In this document: positions 9,347-18,334 of the stretch, one piece after another
Numbering within the stretch: position 1 is the first letter of the stretch
Layout: each line of letters starts with the position of its first letter
Source of the DNA: Agmasoma carcini (nom. nud.)
Taxonomy: Eukaryota > Microsporidia > Thelohaniidae
Length of the DNA stretch: 29,560 nt
Assembly (NCBI GenBank): GCA_029232285.1
Contig: JAOXFI010000040.1
Location: 1 to 29,560 of the forward strand
Reading direction: 5' to 3'
Translations under genes and position numbers: made by a program
The notes under the pieces: model-generated
Told to the model about the DNA's origin: nothing
Database searches by the model: none
Seen by the model: only the letters and a program-made list of their open reading frames with translations

Positions 9347-9991
9347 ATGAAGAACGTATACGATCCATCTCAAATACAAAAAACTAAGCAGAAGAAAGAT
9401 CAACAAAAAAGTGCAGACCAATTGCTTGAAGAAGAAGCTAAACGTATTGAAAAGCAGAATTTAGGCGAAGTAAAGGGTATCAACAAAACTTTAGAGGGGG
9501 CCAAACACAAGCACAAGGAAACCACACAAGAAATGCAAAAACAATCAGAAATGATAAAAACTACAAAGAAAAGCGCGATAAACATACATAAAAATGCAGG
9601 TAAGGCAGAAGAAACCGCACAAAAGCTTGAAGAAGAGTCACATTTGTGTAATTTACGTATTCCATTTTTCTCAGCAATAAAAAACTTTTTTACTAGGAAT
9701 CGTCAAGAGGAAGGTGATATTAAAGATATGGAAGAAAGGATGCAAGAGGAGTCTTCTGATAGTGAATATGTCACAGAACAGATGTCAGAGCATAAAAATG
9801 GTGACGAAGTTGATGATGAATTATATAAAACCTATGGTTTATTGAAAGGTATACGTAAAGAGACTGAAAGACAGACGAAGATTGGTGAAAAACAAAAAAC
9901 TGATCTTAAGGATATTGAGAAGGTTGATGCGTATGCTGAGAGTCGTATAAAAAGGGTTGATGAAGAATTGCAACGTCAAAATAAAAAATAA
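9347..9991 (+). CDS. SNAP-25/Sec9-like Qbc SNARE
   Basis: Membrane-fusion protein that supplies two helices to the four-helix SNARE bundle at the plasma membrane. Two heptad-patterned SNARE motifs are visible, at about 35-95 (Qb) and 155-210 (Qc), joined by an acidic linker. The zero-layer glutamines are likely Q66 (EMQKQSEMI) and Q183 (IGEKQKTDLKDIEKVD). The second lines up with SNAP-25 through the following L187, I190 and V193. There is no transmembrane segment. The linker starts with HLCNLRIPFF, and its single Cys101 is the only candidate for lipid attachment. The first 30 residues are highly charged. Length (214) is near SNAP-25 (206). The start follows a CCCC tract. A generic coiled-coil protein remains possible but the two spaced motifs argue against it. 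Confidence 0.78.
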   Translation: MKNVYDPSQIQKTKQKKDQQKSADQLLEEEAKRIEKQNLGEVKGINKTLEGAKHKHKETTQEMQKQSEMIKTTKKSAINIHKNAGKAEETAQKLEEESHLCNLRIPFFSAIKNFFTRNRQEEGDIKDMEERMQEESSDSEYVTEQMSEHKNGDEVDDELYKTYGLLKGIRKETERQTKIGEKQKTDLKDIEKVDAYAESRIKRVDEELQRQNKK

Positions 9992-10256
9992 AAAATAAAT
10001 AATAAGAAAATTATTTTTTGTGATATGAATTTGAAAATTATTATGAAGCATAGCCCATTGGTTGTCAATCCTGATACATCAAGATTAATCATTATAAGTC
10101 ATTATGAATCAAATAACTAGAATATGAACAAATAAAAATGATTGAATAGTGTGTGAAATATTATTTGAATCAGAGACACGATAACGATGATTTAAGAATT
10201 TATATTTTTGATCAGAAATATTAATAAAAGTGAATATTGACTTAAAGATAATAAAG
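9992..10256. other. Intergenic region downstream of SNARE
   Basis: Several AATAAA words lie directly after the stop. Beyond them no gene or RNA could be supported. Confidence 0.45.
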
Positions 10257-10365
10257 GATGGTTAATGGTGATGATACATGACTAATGGTGATGATACATG
10301 ACTAATAGTGAAAATACATGCATAATAATGGTGATGATGCATGACCAATAATGAATATACATGAT
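10257..10365. repeat. GGTGATGATACATGACTAAT short tandem repeat
   Basis: About five imperfect copies of a roughly 20-bp unit (GGTGATGATACATGACTAAT, with variants AGTGAAAATACATGCATAAT and ATGAATATACATGA). Confidence 0.85.
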
Positions 10366-10669
10366 TTAATCTTCAAATGTTTTTTTTCAATTATATTTTG
10401 GCAATATTTCACTTTCTTTATTAAAATCTGATAAGCTTTTTTTACTGTACATGAAATTTATTATTTTTAACAAATTCAGTCTAATTGATTATATATTATA
10501 AAGAATGGCATAATTTATTGATATTAACAATGATCATACACTTTTATGATATTTATATTAAAAGTTTTGTGCTCTTAAAGTCACATAATTATATTAAAGA
10601 TAATCTTTAATAAATTTCTATGTTTCAACAACGCATTTTGATCTAAAAGATGACTTATTAATATTGATT
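10366..10669. other. AT-rich intergenic stretch without recognisable content
   Basis: No frame, RNA or repeat array stands out between the two minisatellites. Confidence 0.45.
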
Positions 10670-10792
10670 GACTAACCAACCTGACTAACCTAACTGACTG
10701 ACTAACTAACTGACTGACTAACTAACTGACTAACTAACTAACTGACTGACTAACTAACTGACTAACTAACTAACTGACTGACTAACTAACTG

Positions 10793-10823
<31 letters not shown>

Positions 10824-10935
10824 GACTGACTAACTAACTAACTGACTAACTAACTAACTAACTGACTGACTAACTAACTGACTAACTAACTAACTGACTA
10901 ACTAACTGACTAACTAAACAACTGACTGACTAACC
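10670..10935. repeat. CTAACTAACTGACTGA minisatellite
   Basis: A dense array of CTAA and CTGA tetranucleotides in changing order, with a repeating 16-20 bp theme. It is of the same family as the left-edge array and lies about 400 bp before the PTP1 gene. Confidence 0.95.
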
Positions 10936-11350
10936 TAAATAACAGATATTAGACTAACATATATTAGATTTACATATGTTTTAACAATTTATAACCATCT
11001 TACTATAAAATAAATCAAACACCTGTTTTATCTAACAAAGTAACCAAACGCATCTGTAGCATCAAGATCTATTACTATTGATTTGTTATATTCTTACCTT
11101 TTCTTAATAAATCAATTTCTTCATGTTTTATCTAAAAACAATATCATTTAACAAAATATGAAACTATTTATTTTAGATAAATAAAACTACAAATCATAAT
11201 ATAAAATGATAACATTCTTATACAATAATTCAAAATACCAACACTAACTAATCATGTCTTACATCTGATTGTTGTAAATGGACCAAAATCTGATAATCAT
11301 GAAACGTAAGTTTCAAATTTGAATATAAAAAGTGCAATTAATATACAAAT
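10936..11350 (+). other. Upstream region of PTP1
   Basis: This is non-repetitive AT-rich sequence between the CTAA array and the PTP1 start. No CCC tract precedes this ATG, unlike several genes here; the immediate context is AATATACAAAT. No other gene is visible. Confidence 0.4.
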
Positions 11351-12571
11351 ATGGAATTTATAATATTATTCATTATGAAAGCAGCAGCTAATCAGGCTTG
11401 CATGTGTAATATGGCCTCTGATCCACTTAGCAGTGCTAACAACCTCTTATCAGGTGCCTTAAACTGTGGCTATAATCTTAATGATGTCACTCCTACTCAA
11501 AATTTAGATCCTTCAGCTCTACCAGGTATGATCCCAGGTACAATCCCAGGTACTCAACAGCCTAGTAGCTGTTTACCTCAACAAGGTAATGTTCTTCCAG
11601 GCGGATTACCTGGTGCTCCTCAGCAACCAGTAGCACCACCTGCAGGTAACAATACTCCTCAGCAAGAATGTACTTTAGAATTTAGTACAAGCTGCAAGGC
11701 TCCTGAACAACCAACAACCACTCCTGGTAATGAAAATCCTGAAACCCCAAATCAGAATGAAACATGTGATTGCAGTCAACAACCACCAGCAACACCAAGC
11801 AATGAACCTGCTACTACTGGTACAGTTGGTCCAAATGGTGAATGTGTATGCCCTGCCCAACCAGCCACTACTCAGCAACCAATTGCTCCTCAGCAACCAG
11901 TTGCTCCTCAGCAGCCAGTTGCTCCTCAACAGCCAGTTAATACTCAGCAACCAATTGCTCCTCAACAGCCAATTGCTCCTCAACAGCCAGTTGCTCCTCA
12001 ACAACCTGGTGCTACTCAACAGCAAACCCCTCAACAAGTATGCAACTGTCCCTCAACTGGAAATGAAAATGGTAATAATGAGAGTGGTAAAGAGAATGGA
12101 AGTGAGTGTGTTTGCCCTCCTGCAACTGCTCAGCAACAACCAGCCACACCATTACCAGTCCACCAACAACCATCACCTCAGGTTCCTAGTGCACAGCCAT
12201 CAGCCACTCCTCTTCAAGGAAACACTTTACCAGCAGGAAACTTACCAGCCGGTAACTTACCAGCAACTGGTACACCAACAGCTGTTCTACCTGTTGCTGT
12301 TCTCCCAGAAGCTGCCAATGGTTCTTGCAGGCCTTGTGATCCTGCTAATAGGTTTGCTACTGCATACAACAAATTGCAAAGTACTATTAATGATGCAATT
12401 GCATCCCCAATGTCTAAATGCTGCGAAGAAGAAAATGCACCATTGGACCTTCCAGTGATCTCTATGGGTGCTGGTAATGGAATTAATATTGGTATGTATG
12501 CCTCTCCTAACGCTAAAATAGTTCAACCAACAGCTGAATGTGTTTCCACCGGTGTTAACACATGCCAATAA
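11351..12571 (+). CDS. PTP1: Polar tube protein 1 (PTP1)
   Basis: Secreted structural protein of the polar tube, the extrusible infection thread of microsporidian spores. The short N-terminal hydrophobic stretch MEFIILFIM followed by KAAANQA looks like a signal peptide ending before C17. The mature chain is rich in Pro, Gln, Thr and Ala, as known for PTP1. A central run of eight hexapeptides QQPVAP/QQPIAP (residues 175-222) is flanked by four CxC modules (139/141, 165/167, 231/233, 253/255). I count 20 cysteines, ending with a cysteine-containing C-terminal domain (326-405), the usual conserved part. Disulphide cross-linking with partners would explain tube insolubility. PTP2 follows on the same strand, as in other microsporidia. 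The stop overlaps AATAAA (12567-12572). Identity rests on composition, layout and synteny. Confidence 0.88.
   Translation: MEFIILFIMKAAANQACMCNMASDPLSSANNLLSGALNCGYNLNDVTPTQNLDPSALPGMIPGTIPGTQQPSSCLPQQGNVLPGGLPGAPQQPVAPPAGNNTPQQECTLEFSTSCKAPEQPTTTPGNENPETPNQNETCDCSQQPPATPSNEPATTGTVGPNGECVCPAQPATTQQPIAPQQPVAPQQPVAPQQPVNTQQPIAPQQPIAPQQPVAPQQPGATQQQTPQQVCNCPSTGNENGNNESGKENGSECVCPPATAQQQPATPLPVHQQPSPQVPSAQPSATPLQGNTLPAGNLPAGNLPATGTPTAVLPVAVLPEAANGSCRPCDPANRFATAYNKLQSTINDAIASPMSKCCEEENAPLDLPVISMGAGNGINIGMYASPNAKIVQPTAECVSTGVNTCQ
11873..12016 (+). repeat. 18-bp tandem repeat inside PTP1
   Basis: Eight in-frame copies of an 18-bp unit (CAGCAACCAGTTGCTCCT type) encode QQP[VI]AP. The fourth ends NT and the last GAT. 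Synonymous changes (CAG/CAA) separate copies, so the array is not brand new. Copy number is a natural candidate for strain variation. Confidence 0.95.
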
Positions 12572-12828
12572 ATCTTTACTTTTAATTTTTTATATTTAGT
12601 TTAAAAAAAATATGCATTGTTATAAAATGGTGATAAAGATTGTGAATATTTTTATTTTAAATTATGATTTTATAACGAAAATATTTTTTTTATAGATAAA
12701 GATTGTGAATATTTCTCTTGATGATAAAGTATGATTTTATAACGAAAATATTTGTTTTTCATGCCCTTCTAAATATTTTATTAAAAGACCTTTAGGGTAT
12801 TATCAGCTTTACCATTTTAAAGGTTTAT
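12572..12828. repeat. Two-copy repeat downstream of PTP1
   Basis: About 60 bp beginning AAAGATTGTGAATATTT and ending ATGATTTTATAACGAAAATATTT occurs at about 12635-12692 and again at about 12698-12751. The rest of the interval has no recognisable feature. Confidence 0.8.
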
Positions 12829-13116
12829 TTATTATGTTTGATTATACAAAATACATGAAAAACAATACAAAGTAGTATCGCTTGAAAACCTTTAGTTCAA
12901 ATTTACGTCTTCTACAAAGAATCTTAAATATCAGTTGAACTAAAAAAGAAACAGCAAATAAAAACCCATAGATCAAAAAAAAAATAATAAAATGAATGAA
13001 GGGAGGGATAATGAATATACAATATTTATGTTATGGTAAAATGTAATATAAAACTGGTCTGTCATGCCTTCATAGATGGTGACAAAGACTTTAATAAAAA
13101 TACCATAAAATAAATT
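12829..13116. other. Intergenic region without a supported gene
   Basis: No open frame of use. It includes a purine-rich piece (GAATGAAGGGAGGGATAATGAATA, about 12990-13015) that stands out in the AT background but has no known meaning. Confidence 0.4.
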
Positions 13117-13356
13117 GATTTGGCTTTATTGCTCACTAACAAACTTATATCTTCAAGAAGTGGTCATTCCCTGCCAATAAAAAAAGGTGTCTGTCTATTG
13201 ATCGCAAACCAGTTTCTCATACTAAACAAGGCTATTTGTATCTCTTACAGTCCTGTTATAGGCCAATTAGCTGTTGTTTACAACGTTACCACTTTTGTAG
13301 CACGTGAAATTCTTGGTTTCTTGCAGATAAGTGATAAGTGTACTGTTATTAGCTAA
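13117..13356 (+). pseudogene. Start-less open frame, possible relic of a membrane protein
   Basis: From the TAA at about 13108-13110 the frame stays open for some 80 codons to a TAA just after 13353, but contains no ATG. Base composition is clearly less AT-rich than the surrounding spacer. The reading is hydrophobic in parts (GVCLLIANQFLILNKAICIS; SPVIGQLAVVYNVTTFVARE), suggesting membrane segments. It could be the tail of a decayed gene, an exon whose start is elsewhere, or a chance frame over a structured RNA. I cannot name a family. It lies between the two polar tube genes. Confidence 0.3.
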
Positions 13357-13534
13357 AATATAAAATTAAAGGCGTGAATTATATTAAATTGTGATATAAA
13401 TATGTTTAAGATATGTTATATTGGTAACTATCTATATTTATCATCTCAAGAATAAATAATTTTTATATAAAAAGATAATATTTTAGAAAATTACAATACT
13501 AAATTATAAATATAAAGAAGCCTTTCAATTATTT

Positions 13535-13665
13535 TATCTGACTAATCTGGCTAACCTGACTAACCTGACTAACCTGACTAACCTGGCTAATCTAACTAAC
13601 CTGACTAACCTGACTAATCTAACTAATCTAACTAACCTGACTAATCTAACCTATTCTAACCTATT
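13535..13665. repeat. CTGACTAACCTGACTAAC minisatellite
   Basis: About a dozen copies of CTGACTAAC and CTAACTAAT or CTGGCTAAT, another member of the CTAA/CTGA family in this window. It sits about 330 bp before PTP2. Confidence 0.93.
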
Positions 13666-13989
13666 CTCACACATTACTAATCACATATATAACTAATCAC
13701 ATATATAAATAACATATACGTTAATATTAAAACCTTATCTTATTATAAATACTCATCATTTCTTTTTCTATAACTTTATTATTCTCTAAATTTAATTTGT
13801 TTATTTTTATTACTTATAAATTTTTTTGTTTATTTTCTAAAACATTTTAAAATCATTCCGTTTCATATTCTTTTATCAATTATTCACCTTTATTCACTTA
13901 GTACTTCTCTAATACCATATTTACTCATATTTATATTAAGTTTCATTTATTGATATTTGATTGAAAATGTCTGAAACATTTGTATTAGA
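13666..13989 (+). other. Upstream region of PTP2
   Basis: Strongly T-rich sequence. A mini-frame of eight codons (13967-13993) starts with ATGTCTGAA and its TGA overlaps the first ATG of the PTP2 frame. No CCC tract is present. Confidence 0.4.
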
Positions 13990-14850
13990 ATGAATATAAA
14001 AAACAACGAGAGATGGTTTCATATGGAACTAGCTATATTTTTATTATCCTCTATCAGAGCAGTTGCTGAAGTACAGTCAGTGCCTAGTATTAACAATGGT
14101 CAACCAACTGTTAATGACATCAAAAATATGAATATTAAGAATGCTACCAAAATGAGAGAACTTTTTATAAATAGGTGTATGAGTGAAGGTAGCAAGAACA
14201 ACAACACTATGGAAACCATTAAAGTTGTATCTGATCCTAACAAACCACTTGATTCAGAAGCAATGAAGGCTAGGCTTGAGGAATGTCGTGAGGCTTCAAT
14301 GGGTGCTGCTGCTGATCAATTGGAAAGTGCAAGCAAAGCCATAGGTAAGATGACAGTAGCTCAACCTGAAGAAGTATGCGGACCTATCATGACTAGTGCT
14401 AAGGCTATGACTTGCTACTACAAGAAAATGATGCAGAAAGTTAATGAATGCCCCCTATGGACGCTTGTCAAACATGACAACGTAACGCAAATCTGGAGAT
14501 TAGATGAGCTTATTTCTCAGGCTGTCGTTGAAAATTTGTATTACACTGTTGGAACGATGGTAAAAGGATGTTTGTCAGCCTTTAAGAAACAACCTGAGCA
14601 AATTGTTAAACTTAGTCCTTTAGGTAATGTTCTTGCAGCTGGTGATTTCTCTAAAAAGAAGTCTAAGTCCACTTGTGTTCCATGTGAGCAAGTTGATGGA
14701 GTTAATTCTGCAGAAGGATCAGGAGCTGGTTGTAGTAGCAAATGTAGCCCATTCAGTGCTGTTTATAATGCTGCCTCTAGTTCATTTATTAATAAGAAGA
14801 AAGTGAATAATAAAACATCTAAATCAGGAAGCACAGAAGAAAATAAATAA
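13990..14850 (+). CDS. PTP2: Polar tube protein 2 (PTP2)
   Basis: Second structural protein of the polar tube, lying directly after PTP1 as in other microsporidia. The frame opens at 13990 but the second Met (codon at 14023) is followed by MELAIFLLSSIRAVA, a good signal peptide. The real start is thus probably 14023, giving 275 residues, close to known PTP2 lengths (about 275-280). The mature protein is rich in Lys, Ala and Ser. It carries ten cysteines (63, 99, 130, 142, 154, 194, 229, 232, 248, 252 in full-frame numbering), suited to the disulphide network known for polar tube proteins. The middle region (about 95-200) looks helical and holds VNECPLWTLV. The C-terminus is lysine-rich. Identification rests on synteny, length, composition and cysteine pattern. 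Confidence 0.85.
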   Translation: MNIKNNERWFHMELAIFLLSSIRAVAEVQSVPSINNGQPTVNDIKNMNIKNATKMRELFINRCMSEGSKNNNTMETIKVVSDPNKPLDSEAMKARLEECREASMGAAADQLESASKAIGKMTVAQPEEVCGPIMTSAKAMTCYYKKMMQKVNECPLWTLVKHDNVTQIWRLDELISQAVVENLYYTVGTMVKGCLSAFKKQPEQIVKLSPLGNVLAAGDFSKKKSKSTCVPCEQVDGVNSAEGSGAGCSSKCSPFSAVYNAASSSFINKKKVNNKTSKSGSTEENK

Positions 14851-14866
14851 TCTTTATTTTTAAATA

Positions 14867-15030
14867 TTTTGATTGATATAATGCATAGATAAAACATGAG
14901 AATTTTGATTTTTAATATGACGATTTATGAAACGTTTTTGATTGATATAATGCATAGATAAAACATGAGAATTTTGATTTTTAATATGAAAATTTTTGAA
15001 CGTTTTTGATTGATATAATGCATAAATAAA
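14867..15030. repeat. About 65-bp tandem repeat after PTP2, three copies
   Basis: The unit TTTTGATTGATATAATGCAT AGATAAAACATGAGAATTTT plus TGATTTTTAATATGA and a short tail ending AACG occurs twice almost unchanged. A third partial copy starts near 15003. The first copy begins within 20 bp of the stop codon, so it probably lies in the 3' UTR. Confidence 0.92.
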
Positions 15031-15405
15031 TATAATGATATGTACGATAACTTTGTATATAATTTATTTATAAAAATATGTTTCATAGTCATATCGTATT
15101 AAAAAATATTTATAAACAAATTATTTATTTAAGTAAAAGTCCATTTGATTCAAATCTAGCTAATATTGATAAAAAGAAGAAAGTATAAATTAAAGAAACT
15201 CTTAAAAAATAGCAAAACCAAGTATAAAATGATTAAAAATAATTAAAATTAGTTATTAAATAAAAATATTAAAAGATTGTTATTTATTGTTTATGTGTAA
15301 TATAAATATAAAAGTCAAATATATTATTTTAAGTCAAATACTTTTTTTAAGTCAAATATTTTTTTTTCTTAACTTTTAAAATTTGCTTAATTTTTGTTTA
15401 TCTAA
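15031..15405. other. AT-rich upstream region of Tom70-like gene
   Basis: No gene is visible. Close to the start the words AAGTCAAATATTTTTTTT recur three times (about 15312-15368), a small private repeat. The ATG context is TTTATCTAA without a CCC tract. Confidence 0.5.
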
Positions 15406-16851
15406 ATGTTTTCAAGCAAAACTTCTAGAAGCTTTAAAATACTTGTTGCAGGTTCAATAGCTGCAGGCGTTTTCTATATTTACAATAAAAACAATGAAAT
15501 AATCGTTGATTTGCTTATACAGAAGAAATACATCAAATCTTTAGACTTTTTGTTAGAAAATGATTTAAATGATAAAATATTAGATAAAATATGGAGAAAT
15601 GTTGACTTTGGTGACATTTTAACACCAGATTTTATCATTGACAAGTCTTTTATTGTTTCTTATTGTCATTACAAGCTAAATAATTATTTAACAGCTATAT
15701 CTTGTCTTAATGATCATGTTATAGCTCATTACTACTTCAAGTTTAGAATATTTGATAAAATGAAAAGGTATAAAATGGCATTTAAGAACTTATTATACTG
15801 TTGTCTTATTGATAAGAAGTATAAAGAAGAGACAAACTCTTATTTGAAGATAATTAGTAAGGAAAAGAATGTATGTTGGCCTTCATACATAGTTTTATGT
15901 GATTTTTTTGAAACTTTAGAAATTGAATTTTCAGATCAATTTATACATAATTTTATAAAGGAATTTAATATAAAGAATATAAATATAATAAGAGATAATG
16001 AAAAGAATGATGGTATTGATACATCAGATATAAGAATTGATACGTCAGATACAGGTATTAATACATCAGATACAGGTATTGGCACATCAGATACTAGAAT
16101 TGATATATCAGACATTGATACATCATTTCTAAAATTATATGAATATTCTAAATCTTTGAATTCTAAAGAAAAAATATTAATTTATTCTATTTTTAGATTC
16201 TTGATGGGTGATATTGAAAGAGCTATAGAATTACTTGAAAATGAGAGCTATGTGTACTCTCAACTGTTCTATTGCTATTTCTCAAGCTGTTATTATTCAA
16301 TTTACAACAAATGTAAAACTTTAAACATTAATTTACTTAAAATGCATCGTAAAGATGTTACAATCATGTTTTATTTAGCTAAAATATATGAAAATTTTAA
16401 TATAAATAAATTTTCAGGTTATTTAAAACAAGCTAAAACATTAAGCAAGAAAATTTATATAAAAAATTATGAAATTGTAGTTCTTAAGAAGTATAAAAGT
16501 CTTAATGAGGTTAGTTTGGATGTTAATACGTGTCTTATAGGGTGTGAGCTATTCAAATCAGACAAATTTATAAAAAATATAAGAAAAAATGACGGTCGTT
16601 ATTATTTGATGAAATTTTTTATAACGAAAGATAGAAAGTTTTTAGAGGATGGACTTAAGGTTGATGAAAAGTATTTTAAGCTATACTTTTATTTAGGAAT
16701 ACATTCTAAGGATGAAGAAGCACTTAAGATATTTAGAAAGGCTAAGGAAGTGGCATCATCACGTAAGGATCTTTTTGTAGTTAATCAATTGCTGTATACG
16801 TTAGAGGCACAACATGATATCAAATTAGAGCATCCTGAACTTATTAAGTAA
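15406..16851 (+). CDS. Tom70-like import receptor with TPR repeats
   Basis: Probable outer-membrane receptor of the mitosome. The N-terminus, SKTSRSFKILVAGSIAAGVF (residues 4-23), is a short basic segment followed by a single hydrophobic anchor, with the rest facing the cytosol. The remainder is helical and TPR-like. Around 105-145 the order HYYFKFRIFDKMKRYKMAFK with following LLYCCLID matches the Tom70 pattern of a TPR after the first clamp. The C-terminal half (about 240-470) has further helical pairs. An insert at residues 204-240 is a 7-residue repeat. At 481 residues it is shorter than yeast Tom70 (about 617). Another anchored TPR protein is possible because no residue uniquely fixes Tom70. 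Confidence 0.62.
   Translation: MFSSKTSRSFKILVAGSIAAGVFYIYNKNNEIIVDLLIQKKYIKSLDFLLENDLNDKILDKIWRNVDFGDILTPDFIIDKSFIVSYCHYKLNNYLTAISCLNDHVIAHYYFKFRIFDKMKRYKMAFKNLLYCCLIDKKYKEETNSYLKIISKEKNVCWPSYIVLCDFFETLEIEFSDQFIHNFIKEFNIKNINIIRDNEKNDGIDTSDIRIDTSDTGINTSDTGIGTSDTRIDISDIDTSFLKLYEYSKSLNSKEKILIYSIFRFLMGDIERAIELLENESYVYSQLFYCYFSSCYYSIYNKCKTLNINLLKMHRKDVTIMFYLAKIYENFNINKFSGYLKQAKTLSKKIYIKNYEIVVLKKYKSLNEVSLDVNTCLIGCELFKSDKFIKNIRKNDGRYYLMKFFITKDRKFLEDGLKVDEKYFKLYFYLGIHSKDEEALKIFRKAKEVASSRKDLFVVNQLLYTLEAQHDIKLEHPELIK
16015..16125 (+). repeat. 21-bp in-frame repeat inside the Tom70-like gene
   Basis: About five copies of a 21-bp unit encode IDTSDIR, IDTSDTG, INTSDTG, IGTSDTR and a shortened IDISD/IDTS. 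It lies where a flexible loop between TPR blocks would be expected. It keeps the frame, unlike the intergenic arrays. Confidence 0.93.
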
Positions 16852-17352
16852 GTAAAAAATGATAAGCTTAAATTTTTATATTTTAAAATAAAATTTGTAA
16901 ATTGATATATCATTGTATGTTGTTATATTAATTGGAGCTGGTATATTATTATAAGTTAGTATGGTATGTCGTTATATGGTAGGGTATTATATTATAGGTT
17001 TATTTGTAGGTCACTATATGGTAAATCAGTGATGGTAAGTCATTATATGGTGGGCTAGTATATGGTAGGTCACTGGTATTAAGACAGTAGATATTAAGGC
17101 ATTGATAGTAGGTCACTATATAGTAGGTTTGTATGTTATTGTAGATCAGTATATATTAAGGCATTGATAGTAGGTCGTTATATTATAGGGCAGTATATAT
17201 TAGGTCACTGATGGTAGGTAGTTATATTGTAGGGCAATATATATTAGACCATCATTAACTAATCAGCACTAAACTTAAAATATCAAATTTACTAAATAAA
17301 TATATCTTTTAACAAAATTTTATTGTTTTAAAATTTTTTTTATTTTTATCCA
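16852..17352. repeat. TATATGGTAGGTCACT minisatellite
   Basis: From about 16910 to 17250 the words TAGGTCACTATATGGTA, TATATTAAGGCATTGATAG and TAGGTCGTTATATTATAGG are shuffled into an imperfect array. The last 100 bp before the next gene are unique AT-rich sequence ending TTTTTATCCAATG. Confidence 0.88.
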
Positions 17353-18144
17353 ATGTCTGAAGAGTATAGATGGGGACAGAAACCCGTTTCTAAGAAGCCA
17401 TTTGATGATAAGTTTAGTAATTTTAAATCAAAAGCTGATACTTTACCACCTCCCAGGCAATCTAACTTTAGAGGAGGTGACAGAAGAGGTGGTGCAAGAG
17501 GAGACTATGGTCAAAGGAGAGGATATGATGATGGTCAAAGAAGAGGATATGATGATGGTCAAAGAAGGAATTATGATAACAGAAATGATACTAGGAGGTA
17601 TGACAGTAGAGGTGATGGTCAAAATAAAAGGTTTGACAATGGTGGTACTTTCTCTAGGAGGGATGATGACCGTAGATATGAAGATGATCGTAGAAACTAT
17701 CGTCGTGATGATAGAAGAGGTGATTATGGGAATAATAGGTCTTATGACAGAAGGGATGATGGTCAATCTTATGATAGGAGAGATGATAGGTCTTATGACA
17801 GAAGGGACGGTCAATCTTATGATAGGAGAGATGATAGGTCTTATGACAGAAGAGATGGCCCATCTAGTGCTATGCCAAATGAACAATTAGGTCTGTTTAA
17901 ATTACCTTTTGAAATTGAAGATGGTCAAATTCATGATTTTTTAAAATCTAATTTGTCTAGTTCTATCAATTATAATTTAAAGGTTGTTAGAGATCAAAAT
18001 ACAGGTAAATGTAAAGGATTTGCTTTTGTTAAATTTGATTCTATTGCTGATTCTGAAGCAGCCATGGGTGAATTACGAGGTAAGATGCTTGAAGGTAGAA
18101 GTATTAGCGTTGATTATTCCAAATCAAGGGGTAGAAGAGATTAA
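17353..18144 (+). CDS. RRM RNA-binding protein with RGG/DRRD repeats
   Basis: RNA-binding protein with one C-terminal RRM (about 178-255). RNP1 is KGFAFVKF at 221-228 and an RNP2-like strand is LGLFKLPF at 179-186. The final strand is SISVDYSK. The N-terminal two thirds are disordered and arginine-rich: RGG-like pieces (FRGGDRRGGARGDYG, about 39-53), RRGYDDGQ repeats (55-72), then repeats of SYDRRD (about 130-168). MSEEYRWGQ starts the protein and CC lies two bases before the ATG. Arrangement and the short aromatic/arginine repeats recall eIF4B- or eIF3g-like factors and helicase cofactors, but the exact role is open. The next gene looks like a diverged paralogue. Confidence 0.8.
   Translation: MSEEYRWGQKPVSKKPFDDKFSNFKSKADTLPPPRQSNFRGGDRRGGARGDYGQRRGYDDGQRRGYDDGQRRNYDNRNDTRRYDSRGDGQNKRFDNGGTFSRRDDDRRYEDDRRNYRRDDRRGDYGNNRSYDRRDDGQSYDRRDDRSYDRRDGQSYDRRDDRSYDRRDGPSSAMPNEQLGLFKLPFEIEDGQIHDFLKSNLSSSINYNLKVVRDQNTGKCKGFAFVKFDSIADSEAAMGELRGKMLEGRSISVDYSKSRGRRD
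17515..17860 (+). repeat. In-frame tandem repeats in the RRM gene
   Basis: The first array repeats GGATATGATGATGGTCAAAG (24-bp period, about 17520-17570). The second repeats TCTTATGACAGAAGGGATGAT (about 17740-17850). They encode RRGYDDGQ and SYDRRDDG. Open frames on other frames and strands here are by-products of these repeats. Confidence 0.9.
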
Positions 18145-18334
18145 ATTTTATTGAGAATGAAAGGAAGTGAAATTATTTTTATTTATGAAAAAAAAATTAA
18201 TTAGTTAGTGATATTAGTTCGTTATTTATATTTATTCAATTAAATAAATTTATAAATAAAATATTGTTTATATTATTTATGCAATTTATAAATAAAAAAT
18301 CTTAATCTATTTTTATGCATATAAAATTTTTTAC

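Noticed and set aside
9839..10051. 70-codon minus frame with many Phe/Ile/Leu residues
   Set aside because: It is antisense to the SNARE C-terminus and its AT-rich tail, where chance hydrophobic frames are expected.
10670..10935. Possible CRISPR-like array
   Set aside because: There are no constant repeats with unique spacers; the array is a continuous tetranucleotide mix, and the organism is eukaryotic.
11675..12458. Long frames on the other strand and in +2 over PTP1 and minus 12287-12568
   Set aside because: They are by-products of the PTP1 hexapeptide repeat and biased codon use; the PTP1 frame explains the region.
12990..13015. Purine-rich block as a ribosome binding site
   Set aside because: The genome is eukaryotic and no start codon of a supported gene follows it.
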